This document shows, one piece after another, positions 8,793 to 17,267 of a stretch of DNA of 64,000 nt. The notes under the pieces are model-generated. The model saw only the letters and a list, made by a program, of their open reading frames with translations, searched no databases and was not told the origin of the DNA. Both the position numbers and the translations under genes were made by a program. This stretch comes from Clostridia bacterium (GTDB lineage: Bacteria; Bacillota; Clostridia; Oscillospirales; Acutalibacteraceae). Every line of letters starts with the position of its first letter. Position 1 is the first letter of the stretch. Location: assembly GCA_017516485.1 (NCBI GenBank), contig JAFXCH010000049.1, positions 40,910 through 104,909 of the forward strand, written 5' to 3'.

Positions 8793-11177
8793 GTGAATAA
8801 GCATTTGCTTGCACTCGAATTTGATAAGATACTTGAAAAGCTTGCTGAGTATACCTGCTGTGATGACAGCCGTGAGCTTGCCCTTGCTCTGCGTCCGGTG
8901 CACAGGCTTGATGAAGCACAGGCACTTATGAATCAGACGAGGGATGCTCATATGCTCCTTGCCCGCTTCGGCGGTCCATCCTTCGGTGGACTGAAAAATG
9001 TCAATAATGCACTTCACCGTGCTGATGCAGGCTCTACGCTTTCAATGCGTGAGCTGCTTGATATTGCAGAAACCTTGCGTGTTATCCGCTCTCTTGTCCA
9101 GTGGAGAAGCACCAACGCAGGTGTTGAAAGCTGTCTCGACGTGTTTTTCGGTGCACTTACACCTAATAAATATCTTGAGGATGCCATAAATACAGCTATA
9201 ATCAGCGATGAAGAAATGTCGGATAACGCTTCACCTGAGCTTGCGTCTATCCGACGTAAAATACGCGTGCAGGAGTCGAAGGTGCGTGAGCAGCTCGACA
9301 AAATGACACGCTCTTCAAAGTATAAGGATATTCTTCAGGAAAGTATCGTCACGATGCGTAACGGCAGATATGTTTTGCCCGTTAAGAATGAGCACCGCAG
9401 TGCAGTGCCTGGTCTTGTGCATGATACATCTGCCAGCGGTGCAACCGTATTTATAGAGCCGGTTGCAGTAGTTGAAGCAAATAATGAAATTAAAGTTCTG
9501 CTTTCAAAAGAACGCGACGAAATTGACCGTATTCTTTCTGCTCTTTCGGTTGAGGCAGGCAGTTTTGCCGCCTCCGTTAAGAGCAGCTTTGAGTGTGCGG
9601 TTGAAATCAATATAATTTTTGCCAAGGCACAGCTTGCCTACAATATGAATGCGGCGTCACCGTCACTTAATGACGAGGGTAGAATTGAGCTTAAAAACGC
9701 CCGTCATCCTTTGCTTGACAAGAAAAAGGCTGTACCGATAAATATCAGCCTCGGCAAAGATTTTGATACGCTTGTTATCACAGGCCCAAATACGGGCGGT
9801 AAGACTGTTTCAATCAAAACAGTAGGCCTGCTCAGTATAATGGCTTCGTGCGGTCTTATGATTCCGGTAAGCGAGCTGAGCGAAATATCTGTTTTTGATA
9901 AAATACTTGCCGATATAGGCGATGAGCAGTCTATTGAGCAGTCGCTTTCGACTTTCTCTGCTCACATGGTAAATATAATCGATATTCTTTCCGTTGCTGA
10001 TGACCGAAGCCTTGTGCTTATAGATGAGCTCGGTGCAGGCACAGACCCCGTTGAGGGTGCGGCACTTGCAATGGCAATACTCGAATCTCTTGCACTCAAG
10101 GGTGCAAAAATTGCAGCAACAACTCACTATGCCGAGCTTAAAGCATATGCATTGCAGACTCCGAGAGTTGAAAACGGATGCTGCGAGTTTGATGTTGCAA
10201 CGCTTCGTCCTACATACCGTCTGCTTATCGGTATGCCGGGCAGATCAAATGCTTTTGCAATTTCCGAGCGACTGGGTATGGATAAAGATATTGTTGCCCG
10301 TGCGGCAGAGCTTGTGTCTGCCGAAAACTCACAGTTTGAAGATGTAATCGAAAGCCTTGAATCAAGCCGAAAAGCTCTCGAAAAAGAAAAACAGGCTGCT
10401 TATGAGCAGACCCGCCTTGCCGAAAAAACACGTCTTGAAGCTGAAGAGAGAAAAGCAAAGGTTGAGCAACAGCGTCAAAAAGAAATTGACGATGCAAAAG
10501 CTCAGGCAACCCGTATTGTCGAGCAGGCAAAGCGTGAAGCGTATGCATTGCTGGGTGAAATAGAAAAGCTGAAAAAAGAAAAGGACAAAGCCAAGGATAT
10601 GGCTGAGCTTGCACGCCGTGCAAGAGCAACTGTCAAAAAAGGCGTAGAGGCTATGGATGAAGCTGCTGACCCGGTAGAAGGATATGAGGATGACGGCAAT
10701 TATGTGCTCCCGAGACCTCTTAAGGTCGGTGACAATGTCCTTATAGTCGGAATCAATAAGCAGGCAACCGTGCTTGCACTTGAAAAAGGCAACAATGTAC
10801 AGGTAATGGCAGGTACAGCAAAGATGCGTGTGAAGGTTGAAAATCTTCGTCTGCTCAGCGAAAAGCAGAAACAGCCTCAATCCAACGCACCGCGTAAGAA
10901 AGGCGACAGCCTTGAGGGCAGAGGTACACTTGCCGCAGAGACGAGGCTTGACCTTCGCGGTATGATGGTAGATGATGCGCTTATCGAAATCGACCGATTT
11001 ATTGACAGCGGATTGCGTACGGGACTGAGTGAATTTACGATAATACACGGTAAGGGCACAGGCGCACTCCGTGCGGCAACTCACAACTATCTTCGCAAGT
11101 GCATTTTTGTTAAATCTTTCCGCCTCGGTGTTTACGGTGAGGGTGAGACAGGCGTTACAATTGTAATCTTAAAATAA
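8793..11177 (+). CDS. mutS2: MutS2 family ATPase/Smr nuclease
   Basis: A 794-aa MutS2. The order is: core/lever region, ABC-type ATPase with Walker A GPNTGGKT (about residues 328-336), Walker B LVLIDELGAGTDP (about 405-418), a long charged coiled coil (about 515-625), a KOW-like segment (about 640-690), and a C-terminal Smr domain starting LDLRGM (about 719) with the HGKGTGALR motif. MutS2 suppresses homologous recombination and, in Bacillus, splits collided ribosomes. The mismatch-recognition domain of MutS is absent, as expected. The start is GTG at 8793 with GAAAGG about twelve bases before it. It has its own promoter and terminator. Confidence 0.96.
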   Translation: MNKHLLALEFDKILEKLAEYTCCDDSRELALALRPVHRLDEAQALMNQTRDAHMLLARFGGPSFGGLKNVNNALHRADAGSTLSMRELLDIAETLRVIRSLVQWRSTNAGVESCLDVFFGALTPNKYLEDAINTAIISDEEMSDNASPELASIRRKIRVQESKVREQLDKMTRSSKYKDILQESIVTMRNGRYVLPVKNEHRSAVPGLVHDTSASGATVFIEPVAVVEANNEIKVLLSKERDEIDRILSALSVEAGSFAASVKSSFECAVEINIIFAKAQLAYNMNAASPSLNDEGRIELKNARHPLLDKKKAVPINISLGKDFDTLVITGPNTGGKTVSIKTVGLLSIMASCGLMIPVSELSEISVFDKILADIGDEQSIEQSLSTFSAHMVNIIDILSVADDRSLVLIDELGAGTDPVEGAALAMAILESLALKGAKIAATTHYAELKAYALQTPRVENGCCEFDVATLRPTYRLLIGMPGRSNAFAISERLGMDKDIVARAAELVSAENSQFEDVIESLESSRKALEKEKQAAYEQTRLAEKTRLEAEERKAKVEQQRQKEIDDAKAQATRIVEQAKREAYALLGEIEKLKKEKDKAKDMAELARRARATVKKGVEAMDEAADPVEGYEDDGNYVLPRPLKVGDNVLIVGINKQATVLALEKGNNVQVMAGTAKMRVKVENLRLLSEKQKQPQSNAPRKKGDSLEGRGTLAAETRLDLRGMMVDDALIEIDRFIDSGLRTGLSEFTIIHGKGTGALRAATHNYLRKCIFVKSFRLGVYGEGETGVTIVILK

Positions 11178-11180
11178 ATA

Positions 11181-11214
11181 AAATGGCTTGTATCAGATAT
11201 GATACAAGCCATTT
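11181..11214. terminator. Bidirectional terminator between mutS2 and the CapA-like gene
   Basis: A 14-bp perfect stem (11181-11194 with 11201-11214) with a 6-base loop, bounded by A-rich and T-rich tracts, between convergent stop codons. Confidence 0.85.
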
Positions 11215-11215
11215 T

Positions 11216-12379
11216 TTACATTTGCTCTAAAATATATTGCTTTACATCTTCGAGTTTGCTTTGTTGCCATTCGTTGCTGTCAGCCTTTTCTGCAAGCGGA
11301 CAGAGGATAAAGAAGTCGAGCGTTTCGCCCGGTACACGACCGGTTCTGAGCGGCTCTGCAAAGTGCTCTGCCCATTCTTCTTCGGTTGCAATCCTAAATC
11401 GAGTTGGGTTAAGGAAAGTCATCTGTCTTTTTGTTGCGGCTATGTGCATTTTTGCCGATAAGGGAGAGAGAAGGTTGAACTCCTCCTCCTGCACATCGGT
11501 GAAAATTCTCGGCAGAGGCGATTTTATGATATGTTCATCACCGCGTATTATTTCAAGGCCCATAGGTTCCCACGTGAAATCGGTTTCGGTGAAATTCAGT
11601 TTAACAATCAGACCGAATTCGGTATTGTACTGTGAACGCTGATAATCGGTATCAAATATAAAGTTGCCGAGTGAATAAAAAATCACCTTGTCGCCAACGA
11701 TTTCGTAGTTCATTGGTACGTGCGGATGGTGGCCTACAACAATGTCTGCGCCCATTTCAAGATACAGACGGTATCTTTCTCTTGTATAAGGTGAGGGCAG
11801 AGGAGTGAATTCTTCTCCTGCGTGTGCAACAACAATACACCAGCGGCAAGTCTTTTTTATTTCGTTTATTGTTTTCTGAATTTCATCAAGGTCACTCCAG
11901 CTGTAACAGCCTGCCTTGTTTTCGTCTGCCTTGCGGCACGCACGCTGGTAACCTACGCCGAACATTCCGATTCCGCCTGCTTCGTCGAGGATTACAGGCT
12001 TTCTTGCCTCGTGAATATTCATACCTGCGCCGATTGTTTTCACACCGTTAGCTTCGGCGATTTCAAGTGTACTTCTGATTCCGTATTCGCCTGCATCCAT
12101 AATATGGTTGTTGCAGATATTCCATATATCGGCGTGCATATTGTTAAGCACTTTTACAGCCTTCGGGTCGATAGTGTGAAGTAATTGCTGTGCACCCTCG
12201 GTTGTTGTGTTTTGCTCAGCGACTGCAACGGGGCCTTCAACATTTGCAATAACGTGGTCTGCACTGTGAAGAAATCCGAGTATCTCGTCGGAAATAAGCT
12301 CGCTGTCATCCCATTTGCCGTACATATATCTGTCAAAGCCTATGTCGCCTGTAAAAACAAGTGTGGATTTGTTTTTCAT
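11216..12379 (-). CDS. CapA family metallophosphatase-fold protein
   Basis: A 387-aa protein of the CapA/PgsA (poly-gamma-glutamate synthesis) family, which has a calcineurin-like phosphatase fold. Visible motifs are GDIGFDR at the N terminus, N-N-H (ICNNHIMDAG) near residue 90, a HAG motif near 190 and GHHPHVP near 215. Unlike the capsule protein there is no signal peptide or membrane anchor, so a cytoplasmic phosphoesterase role is more likely. The start at 12379 is preceded by AAAGGG nine bases upstream; the ATG eight codons earlier lacks a site. The exact substrate is unknown. Confidence 0.85.
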   Translation of the reverse strand: MKNKSTLVFTGDIGFDRYMYGKWDDSELISDEILGFLHSADHVIANVEGPVAVAEQNTTTEGAQQLLHTIDPKAVKVLNNMHADIWNICNNHIMDAGEYGIRSTLEIAEANGVKTIGAGMNIHEARKPVILDEAGGIGMFGVGYQRACRKADENKAGCYSWSDLDEIQKTINEIKKTCRWCIVVAHAGEEFTPLPSPYTRERYRLYLEMGADIVVGHHPHVPMNYEIVGDKVIFYSLGNFIFDTDYQRSQYNTEFGLIVKLNFTETDFTWEPMGLEIIRGDEHIIKSPLPRIFTDVQEEEFNLLSPLSAKMHIAATKRQMTFLNPTRFRIATEEEWAEHFAEPLRTGRVPGETLDFFILCPLAEKADSNEWQQSKLEDVKQYILEQM

Positions 12380-12442
12380 ATTATAAATCCCTTTCGGTTT
12401 CATATCTGTTTTTATTATACAGCAAAGAGATAAAAAAGCAAG

Positions 12443-12970
12443 TTATATACCGTAATTGCCTGTTGACATATCCATAAACAGCGGTATTTCCGGCTGAACG
12501 AAAGTCAGGATAACGAACAGCAGCGCAATCATACATAATATAATAAAAGCAATACAAGGTGTTTTGAAAATCTCTGCCTGATTTTTTAAAAGCAAGGTTT
12601 CGACATAATATGATGTGCCTGCCGCGATAAAGAAGATAACTACATTGAACCAGTCTGCGATAACACCCAATGCACCCGTATAAGTGTAGAATAATACGGG
12701 TATCAAAAGCAACCCCGATAATGCACCTGTAAGTTTTGCACACCAAAAATTTTCATAATCTTTCCCGATATATGTGTACTCAATTGCGGCAAATGCAAAT
12801 GTCGGGAAGAAAAGGAGCTTCATATGCTCCCATATCGATTCATTTACTGCCGAAAACGGTGCAACAATTATGCTGCCGTTTGTCAGGTCATAAAGAAAAT
12901 GCAACAAGACTCCAGCTATGCCTGTAAAAATAAAACCGCCGATTTGCCATAGTTTCAATGATCTATTCAA
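12443..12970 (-). CDS. Small integral membrane protein, DUF6512-like
   Basis: A 175-aa protein with six hydrophobic segments and the conserved stretch NESIWEHMKLLFFP, which I associate with the DUF6512 family of unknown function. The longest frame begins at 13036 inside the terminator hairpin of the upstream gene, which is implausible. The TTG at 12970 has GGGGTGA five bases before it and is chosen. No function can be assigned. Confidence 0.65.
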   Translation of the reverse strand: MNRSLKLWQIGGFIFTGIAGVLLHFLYDLTNGSIIVAPFSAVNESIWEHMKLLFFPTFAFAAIEYTYIGKDYENFWCAKLTGALSGLLLIPVLFYTYTGALGVIADWFNVVIFFIAAGTSYYVETLLLKNQAEIFKTPCIAFIILCMIALLFVILTFVQPEIPLFMDMSTGNYGI

Positions 12971-13022
12971 ATATATCACCCCAAGGTAATATATGCAGAC
13001 TAAGTTGGTTGAATCCGCGATT

Positions 13023-13057
13023 AAAACAAAAAGCATCGGACATTTTATCCGATGCTT
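13023..13057 (-). terminator. Terminator of the 13073-13495 gene
   Basis: Stem AAGCATCGGA/TCCGATGCTT (13031-13040 with 13048-13057) followed on the - strand by a T-rich run. Confidence 0.75.
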
Positions 13058-13072
13058 GGCATTTATATGAGT

Positions 13073-13495
13073 TTACATCCAACTTTCAATTATGTCTTTC
13101 AGATAATTCAGTTTCAGCTCTTTTTTATGGTCGGATTCCTGCCAGTAAACAAATTCACTTGCAATTCGTGCCAACGAGTTGTTAAAGTCTGAGGTATGTT
13201 TCGGGGCAAGTTCTGAAAGATAATCAGTGACAGCTTTATTATTAAGGATTTTAAAAAAACTGCGCAAAAATGATTTGGATGCTCTGTTTTCAAAAGCAAT
13301 TTCTATTATCTCTGTTAATGTGTTCAGGAATGAGCGGTAAATTTTATTTTCGGATATACCTTCGTAATCTCCTGTTACAAAATCTGAAAATACCGCAAAT
13401 AAGCTGTCAGTCAGTTGCTCACTTTGAGGAAAGTTTTGTGTGAGTTCAGTTTTTACACTCGTCAAATATGACAAGCATTCGGATTCAACACTCAT
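13073..13495 (-). CDS. Hypothetical helical protein
   Basis: A 140-aa, mostly alpha-helical acidic protein with no signal peptide, membrane segment or motif that I recognise. The ATG at 13495 has GGAGG eight bases upstream and is preferred to the one five codons earlier, which is itself inside the ribosome binding region. It has its own terminator and is apparently monocistronic. Function unknown. Confidence 0.6.
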   Translation of the reverse strand: MSVESECLSYLTSVKTELTQNFPQSEQLTDSLFAVFSDFVTGDYEGISENKIYRSFLNTLTEIIEIAFENRASKSFLRSFFKILNNKAVTDYLSELAPKHTSDFNNSLARIASEFVYWQESDHKKELKLNYLKDIIESWM

Positions 13496-13638
13496 TTTGC
13501 ATACCTCCATTGTATTTTGAATTATAACAGAGATTTCAGATTAAATCAATTGTTCATCTGTCTTGTCTATTGGCAGTGCCGATACATAAACTTCTTCACT
13601 ATTCATTATTACTTACTACCTAATCGACAAGTTTCATT

Positions 13639-13671
13639 AGAGAAGAGTGAAAAGTGAAGAGTTAAGAGTGA
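13639..13671. repeat. Short degenerate A/G-rich tandem repeat
   Basis: Imperfect repeats of AGTGAA/AGAGTGA. Purine-rich tracts of this type are familiar between genes in gut Clostridia; no function is evident. Confidence 0.5.
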
Positions 13672-13680
13672 AAATGTAAA

Positions 13681-13710
13681 ATCGACAAGTATCACGCGAA
13701 ACTTGTCGAT
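13681..13710. terminator. Hairpin following the duplicated tRNA 3' end
   Basis: A 10-bp perfect stem ATCGACAAGT/ACTTGTCGAT with a 10-base loop, with T-rich sequence on both sides. On the - strand it comes directly after the CCA of the tRNA-Arg 3'-end copy and would act as a terminator. Confidence 0.6.
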
Positions 13711-13823
13711 TTTGGCCCGCCCGAAGGGATTTGACTCTCGCACTGCGGTGCTCGGTCATTCGCGGCTCTCGGTGTCCACAGGACACCGATTCACTACCGC
13801 TCCTACTTCGAATCCCTCGCACC
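13711..13823 (-). repeat. Palindromic repeat ending in a copy of the tRNA-Arg 3' end
   Basis: Bases 13711-13731 match 13862-13882, the 3' end of tRNA-Arg, over 21 bases. The rest is not tRNA-Arg: it holds a 9-bp hairpin (13769-13777 with 13781-13789), and its other end carries CTTCGAATCCC on the + strand, which looks like a T-loop facing the opposite way. The element therefore has a T-arm-like sequence at both ends in inverted orientation. It could be an integration scar or a small mobile repeat. Confidence 0.55.
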
Positions 13824-13824
13824 G

Positions 13825-13860
13825 AAAAAAAGCAGCCCACGCAAAAGCGTGAACTGCTTT
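13825..13860 (-). terminator. Terminator of tRNA-Arg
   Basis: On the - strand the stem AAAGCAG...CTGCTTT, with an inner CACGC/GCGTG stem, ends in a T run starting three bases after the tRNA CCA end. Confidence 0.75.
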
Positions 13861-13863
13861 ATT

Positions 13864-13940
13864 TGGCCCGCCCGAAGGGATTCGAACCCCCGGCCTTCAG
13901 AATCGGAATCTGCTGCGATATCCAGCTTCGCTACGGGCGG
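13864..13940 (-). tRNA. tRNA-Arg (anticodon CCG)
   Basis: A 77-nt cloverleaf with encoded CCA. The acceptor stem CCGCCCG/CGGGCGG is perfect, with discriminator G. The D-stem is GCGA/TCGC, the anticodon loop TTCCGAT gives anticodon CCG (reads CGG), and the T-loop is TTCGAAT. Position 27-43 is a G/A mismatch. It reads leftward and has its own terminator. Confidence 0.92.
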
Positions 13941-14031
13941 AAATCAATCAACATTATAAACATAAACAGCTGAAAAATCAAGTCTGAAAATGGCGGATGT
14001 TATTTTAAAATTACAACTTGTCTGCTGTTGG

Positions 14032-14060
14032 TTGCTTTATTTATATAATTTTGATATAAT
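14032..14060 (+). promoter_or_regulatory. Promoter of the DUF2079 gene
   Basis: TTGCTT (14032-14037), a 17-base spacer and TATAAT (14055-14060), 33 bases before the ATG. Confidence 0.6.
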
Positions 14061-14093
14061 AACTTTAACTATCCGTTTTTAGTGAGGTAGAAA

Positions 14094-15860
14094 ATGAAAA
14101 AGATTCTTACAAGCTGTTTTGAAATTGATAAGCTCATACAGCGCTTTATTGCCGCCTGGTGCGGTCTCAATGTTTTTGTGATGCATCAAAATCCTATACC
14201 TTTTACGGATATTGAGTACGCATTCAATGTTGATGTTATAGATTACGCAATAGTTCTTTTTGGTTTATTCGGTTTCCTTTCGGTTGTACAAATTGCTTTC
14301 CCGAAAAGAAATACCGATTCGTGGGCTATGTCAATATTATTTGCACTTTTCAGCTCGTATTTGCTTACGGTAAGGCAGGATTTCTGGTTTTGTCTTAGTC
14401 TTATAATACTTGCTGCAATAATGCTTGTTTTTCTTCTTAAAGATGACAAGCTGTCTCTCGGCAAAATAAAAATCGGCAATAAGCTTACTGTTGCGATAGT
14501 TGCAGTGATGGCATTTGTTGTATTTTCGGTTATTGCTTTGCTTACCTGCCTCAGATATGCTACTTACAGCTCCCCTAATTTTGACTTTGGTCTGTTTGTA
14601 AATATGTTTCATCATATGAAGGAAACGGGTCTGCCTATAACTTCGAGTGAGCGTGACAAGCTGCTTTCGCATTTTGCTGTTCACATTTCACCGATATATT
14701 ATTTGCTTTTACCGCTCTATTTTATTTTTCCGTCACCTTATACTCTGCAGATAAGCCAGGCACTTGTGCTTGCAGGCGGTATGCTGCCACTTTATCTGCT
14801 TGCAAAACATAAGGGGCTCAGCAATAAGATAATAATTCTCTTGTCTGTTGCATACGCATTCAGCCCCATAATCATCTGCGGTACAAGCTACGATATTCAC
14901 GAAAACTGTTTCCTTGTGCCTCTTCTTCTTTGGGTATTCTATTTCTTTGAGCGCGAAAAATATCTTTTTATGTATATTGCGACATTCTTTGTTTTTTGCA
15001 TTAAAGAAGATGCCTGCCTGTTCATTTTCTTCTTCGGACTTTTTGCTGTGCTTTCACGTAAGAAGTATCTGCACGGAATCATACTTGCTGTAGTTTCTGT
15101 CGTGTATTTTGTTGCTGCGGTTTCATTGCTGACACATTTTGGAGACGGTGTGCTTTCAAATCATTACCAGAATTATATGTACGAGGAAAACGGCCTTATA
15201 GGTATGGTGCGTATAATTCTCATAAACCCTGCCTATGTTTTTGACCAGACTCTCAAGGTTGAAAAGCTGAATTATATTGTGTATATGTTGCTTCCTCTCG
15301 GCTTTATGCCGCTTGCAACGAGGAAGGTTTCACACTTTATACTTTTACTTCCCTTTATGCTTTTCAATCTTATGACGAGCTATGTTTATCAGTATTCAAT
15401 TGATTTTCAGTACAATTACGGTGCTATCACCTGTATGCTCTATCTTTTCATTATAAACGCATCGGAACTTGGTGAAAGACCAAGACGATATATTTCGAGT
15501 CTTGCAGCTGTAGCTGCTGTAATGTGCAGCTTTGTTACGTCAGGCACGAAACTGGGTGCGTATATCACTCGTTACAACGAATCTGATATCAGCTTTGCGG
15601 TTATGGACAGTGTTCTTGCAACTATCCCTGACGATGCTTCTGTCAAAGCAAGCACCTTCCTTGTGCCGCATATTGCAGACCGTCACGAGATTTACGAGGT
15701 CAATTCCAAAAATGAGACCGATTATGTTGTCTTTGATATGCGACCTTCACTTGTACACGAAACAGACCAGCTCAGAGAGTATTACTTTGAAATGGGCTAT
15801 GAGGTCTATGAAGAGGCGGAGAATCACGTGCTGATTCTTAAAAAACCTGTATCGGAATAA
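14094..15860 (+). CDS. DUF2079 domain multi-pass membrane protein
   Basis: A 588-aa protein with about twelve hydrophobic segments and a soluble C-terminal part (about 500-588). The stretch around residues 160-215 (FDFGLFVNMFHHM, then SHFAVHISPIYYLLLPLY) is the DUF2079 signature; the family has a GT-C-like topology, with the FDFGL acidic residue near the first loop as in membrane glycosyltransferases. A role in transferring sugars from a lipid carrier is an inference from fold only. SD GTGAGGTAG lies just before the ATG. The next gene begins 13 bp after its stop, so they are probably co-transcribed. Confidence 0.8.
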   Translation: MKKILTSCFEIDKLIQRFIAAWCGLNVFVMHQNPIPFTDIEYAFNVDVIDYAIVLFGLFGFLSVVQIAFPKRNTDSWAMSILFALFSSYLLTVRQDFWFCLSLIILAAIMLVFLLKDDKLSLGKIKIGNKLTVAIVAVMAFVVFSVIALLTCLRYATYSSPNFDFGLFVNMFHHMKETGLPITSSERDKLLSHFAVHISPIYYLLLPLYFIFPSPYTLQISQALVLAGGMLPLYLLAKHKGLSNKIIILLSVAYAFSPIIICGTSYDIHENCFLVPLLLWVFYFFEREKYLFMYIATFFVFCIKEDACLFIFFFGLFAVLSRKKYLHGIILAVVSVVYFVAAVSLLTHFGDGVLSNHYQNYMYEENGLIGMVRIILINPAYVFDQTLKVEKLNYIVYMLLPLGFMPLATRKVSHFILLLPFMLFNLMTSYVYQYSIDFQYNYGAITCMLYLFIINASELGERPRRYISSLAAVAAVMCSFVTSGTKLGAYITRYNESDISFAVMDSVLATIPDDASVKASTFLVPHIADRHEIYEVNSKNETDYVVFDMRPSLVHETDQLREYYFEMGYEVYEEAENHVLILKKPVSE

Positions 15861-15873
15861 AGGAGCAATAACA

Positions 15874-16464
15874 ATGTCATACAGTTTTTTTGCAATGTTT
15901 TCACGAATGAAATATATCGACCGCTGGGCACTTATGCGTAACACACGTAAGGAGAATCTCAGTGAACATACTCTTGAGGTTGCGGCAATAGCACACGCTC
16001 TTGCCGTGATATCAAATGAAAAGTACGGTGCATCGCTCAACGCAGAGCGTGCCGCACTGCTGGGTATTTATCACGATATGCCCGAGATAATTACAGGCGA
16101 TATGCCTACACCAATCAAATACGGCAACCCTCAGCTCAAGCAGGCTTACAAGGCTGTTGAGCGTGAGACTGCGGCTCATCTTGTTTCAATGTTGCCTGAG
16201 TATATGCAGGATAGCTACAAGGGCTTCTTTGTGAAGGATGATGCGGATTCAGAGCTCTGGAAGCTTGTGAAGGCTGCCGATAAAATCTCTGCATATATCA
16301 AGTGTATCGAGGAAGAAAAGGCAGGTAACACCGAGTTTAACAGTGCAAAAAAAGCAACCTTTGCCTTGATTTCACAGCTTGATATTCCTGCAGCGCAGAC
16401 GTTTATTGACGAGTTTATTACTGCTTATAACCTCGATTTAGACGAATTACAGCAAAAAAGCTAA
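15874..16464 (+). CDS. 5'-deoxynucleotidase, YfbR-like HD protein
   Basis: A 196-aa HD-domain phosphohydrolase of the YfbR type, which dephosphorylates deoxyribonucleoside 5'-monophosphates. Metal-binding residues are visible at SEHTLEVA (first His), YHDMPEIITGD (His-Asp of the HD motif) and the later Asp in VKAADKISAYI. YfbR-specific features include the MPTPIKYGN loop. Length fits the family. SD AGGAG lies upstream of the ATG. It follows the DUF2079 gene closely, though no functional link is obvious. Confidence 0.9.
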   Translation: MSYSFFAMFSRMKYIDRWALMRNTRKENLSEHTLEVAAIAHALAVISNEKYGASLNAERAALLGIYHDMPEIITGDMPTPIKYGNPQLKQAYKAVERETAAHLVSMLPEYMQDSYKGFFVKDDADSELWKLVKAADKISAYIKCIEEEKAGNTEFNSAKKATFALISQLDIPAAQTFIDEFITAYNLDLDELQQKS

Positions 16465-16535
16465 TAGTTTTCGACAATTTTTCATCGCAGTTGTAAAAAA
16501 TGTATAAATTTTTGCAAATTTATCGATAAAATCTA

Positions 16536-16564
16536 TTGACAAATATTATTTTATAAAGTATTAT
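16536..16564 (+). promoter_or_regulatory. Promoter of the SigH-like gene
   Basis: A perfect TTGACA (16536-16541), a 17-base spacer and TATTAT (16559-16564). An AT-rich hairpin (ATAAATTT/AAATTTAT, near 16503-16523) lies upstream. Confidence 0.65.
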
Positions 16565-16601
16565 AACTGTACTTGTCCCGATGAAAGTGAGGCACTGCAG
16601 C

Positions 16602-17156
16602 TTGAACGAAGCTCTTTTAAAAGAATTATCCGACGAAGAGCTTGTTGTTATGGCACGAGCTGACAGCTCAAGCGGTGCTGTAATTGAATTGATGAGCCGT
16701 ATTTCCGGCTTTGTCAGCTATAAGGCAGCGCAGTTTGCAGGCTTCGATTCTCAGGACAAGCAGGACTTTCAGCAGCAGGGGTTAATCGGTGTTCTCTATG
16801 CCATCCGCTCATACGATGCGGATAACGGTGCTAAGTTTTCAACCTATGCTTGTCGCTCGGCTATAAACAGTATGATTGCGCTTTACAAGCAGCAGAATAA
16901 GCGCAGTGTCCCTACAGTCACTCTCGAGAGCCTTTATTCGACAGAGTACGGTACATATGACGAGTTGAGTTCATACGAAGCTGTTGAAGAGATTTCCGAA
17001 AAAATCAGAATCCGCCTTTCAGATTTTGAGAGGACGGTGCTTGCAATGTATCTGCGTGGCGGCAGCTATGCACAGATTGCAACACAGACAGGCAAATCCG
17101 TCAAATCAATCGATAATGCTGTGCAACGTATACGCCGCAAGCTCAAGGCTGATTGA
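16602..17156 (+). CDS. Sigma-70 family sigma factor, SigH-like
   Basis: A 184-aa sigma factor with region 2 (LIGVLYAIRSYDADNGAKFSTYA, about residues 57-80) and a C-terminal region 4 helix-turn-helix (SYAQIATQTGKSVKSIDNAVQR, split here as SYAQIATQTGKS then VKSIDNAVQR). The pattern DFQQQGLIG with F-S-T-Y-A fits the SigH branch, which governs entry to sporulation and competence in Bacilli and Clostridia. I choose the TTG at 16602 because GTGAGG lies nine bases upstream and the protein then begins NEALLKELSDEELV as in relatives; an ATG at 16581 has no site. Whether it is the true SigH or a paralog cannot be told. Confidence 0.85.
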   Translation: MNEALLKELSDEELVVMARADSSSGAVIELMSRISGFVSYKAAQFAGFDSQDKQDFQQQGLIGVLYAIRSYDADNGAKFSTYACRSAINSMIALYKQQNKRSVPTVTLESLYSTEYGTYDELSSYEAVEEISEKIRIRLSDFERTVLAMYLRGGSYAQIATQTGKSVKSIDNAVQRIRRKLKAD

Positions 17157-17169
17157 CGAGTAAGCATAT

Positions 17170-17237
17170 ATGCCCATGTAGCTCAAAAAGAGCGTGTTAT
17201 TTAACAAGATGGCGGTGTGAGTCCGCCCGGGGTGTCA
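17170..17237 (+). ncRNA. tRNA-like element with a shortened anticodon arm
   Basis: The sequence has TA at positions 8-9, a D-arm GCTC/GAGC (17181-17184 with 17190-17193) and a T-arm GGCGG/CCGCC with a 7-base loop (17211-17227). An acceptor-like pairing of six base pairs, two of them wobble, joins the ends. Between D- and T-arms are only 17 bases where a tRNA has about 23, with a mini-hairpin TGTT/AACA and no 7-base anticodon loop. No CCA is encoded. It lies between the SigH-like gene and the zinc-ribbon gene, 30 bases before the latter. It could be a decayed tRNA or a structured leader. Confidence 0.45.
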
Positions 17238-17267
17238 ACAAATATTTTTTTAGCGAGGTAGACCAAA

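Noticed and set aside
10362-11084. 240-codon - strand frame opposite mutS2
   Set aside because: Antisense shadow of the coiled-coil and Smr parts; Phe/Cys-rich and without a ribosome site.
13637-13973. Frames of 67 and 80 codons over the tRNA-Arg region
   Set aside because: They translate the tRNA gene and its attached repeat in antisense; a typical spurious call.
17170-17237. A functional tRNA gene
   Set aside because: The anticodon arm is too short and there is no anticodon loop or CCA, so it is listed only as a tRNA-like element.
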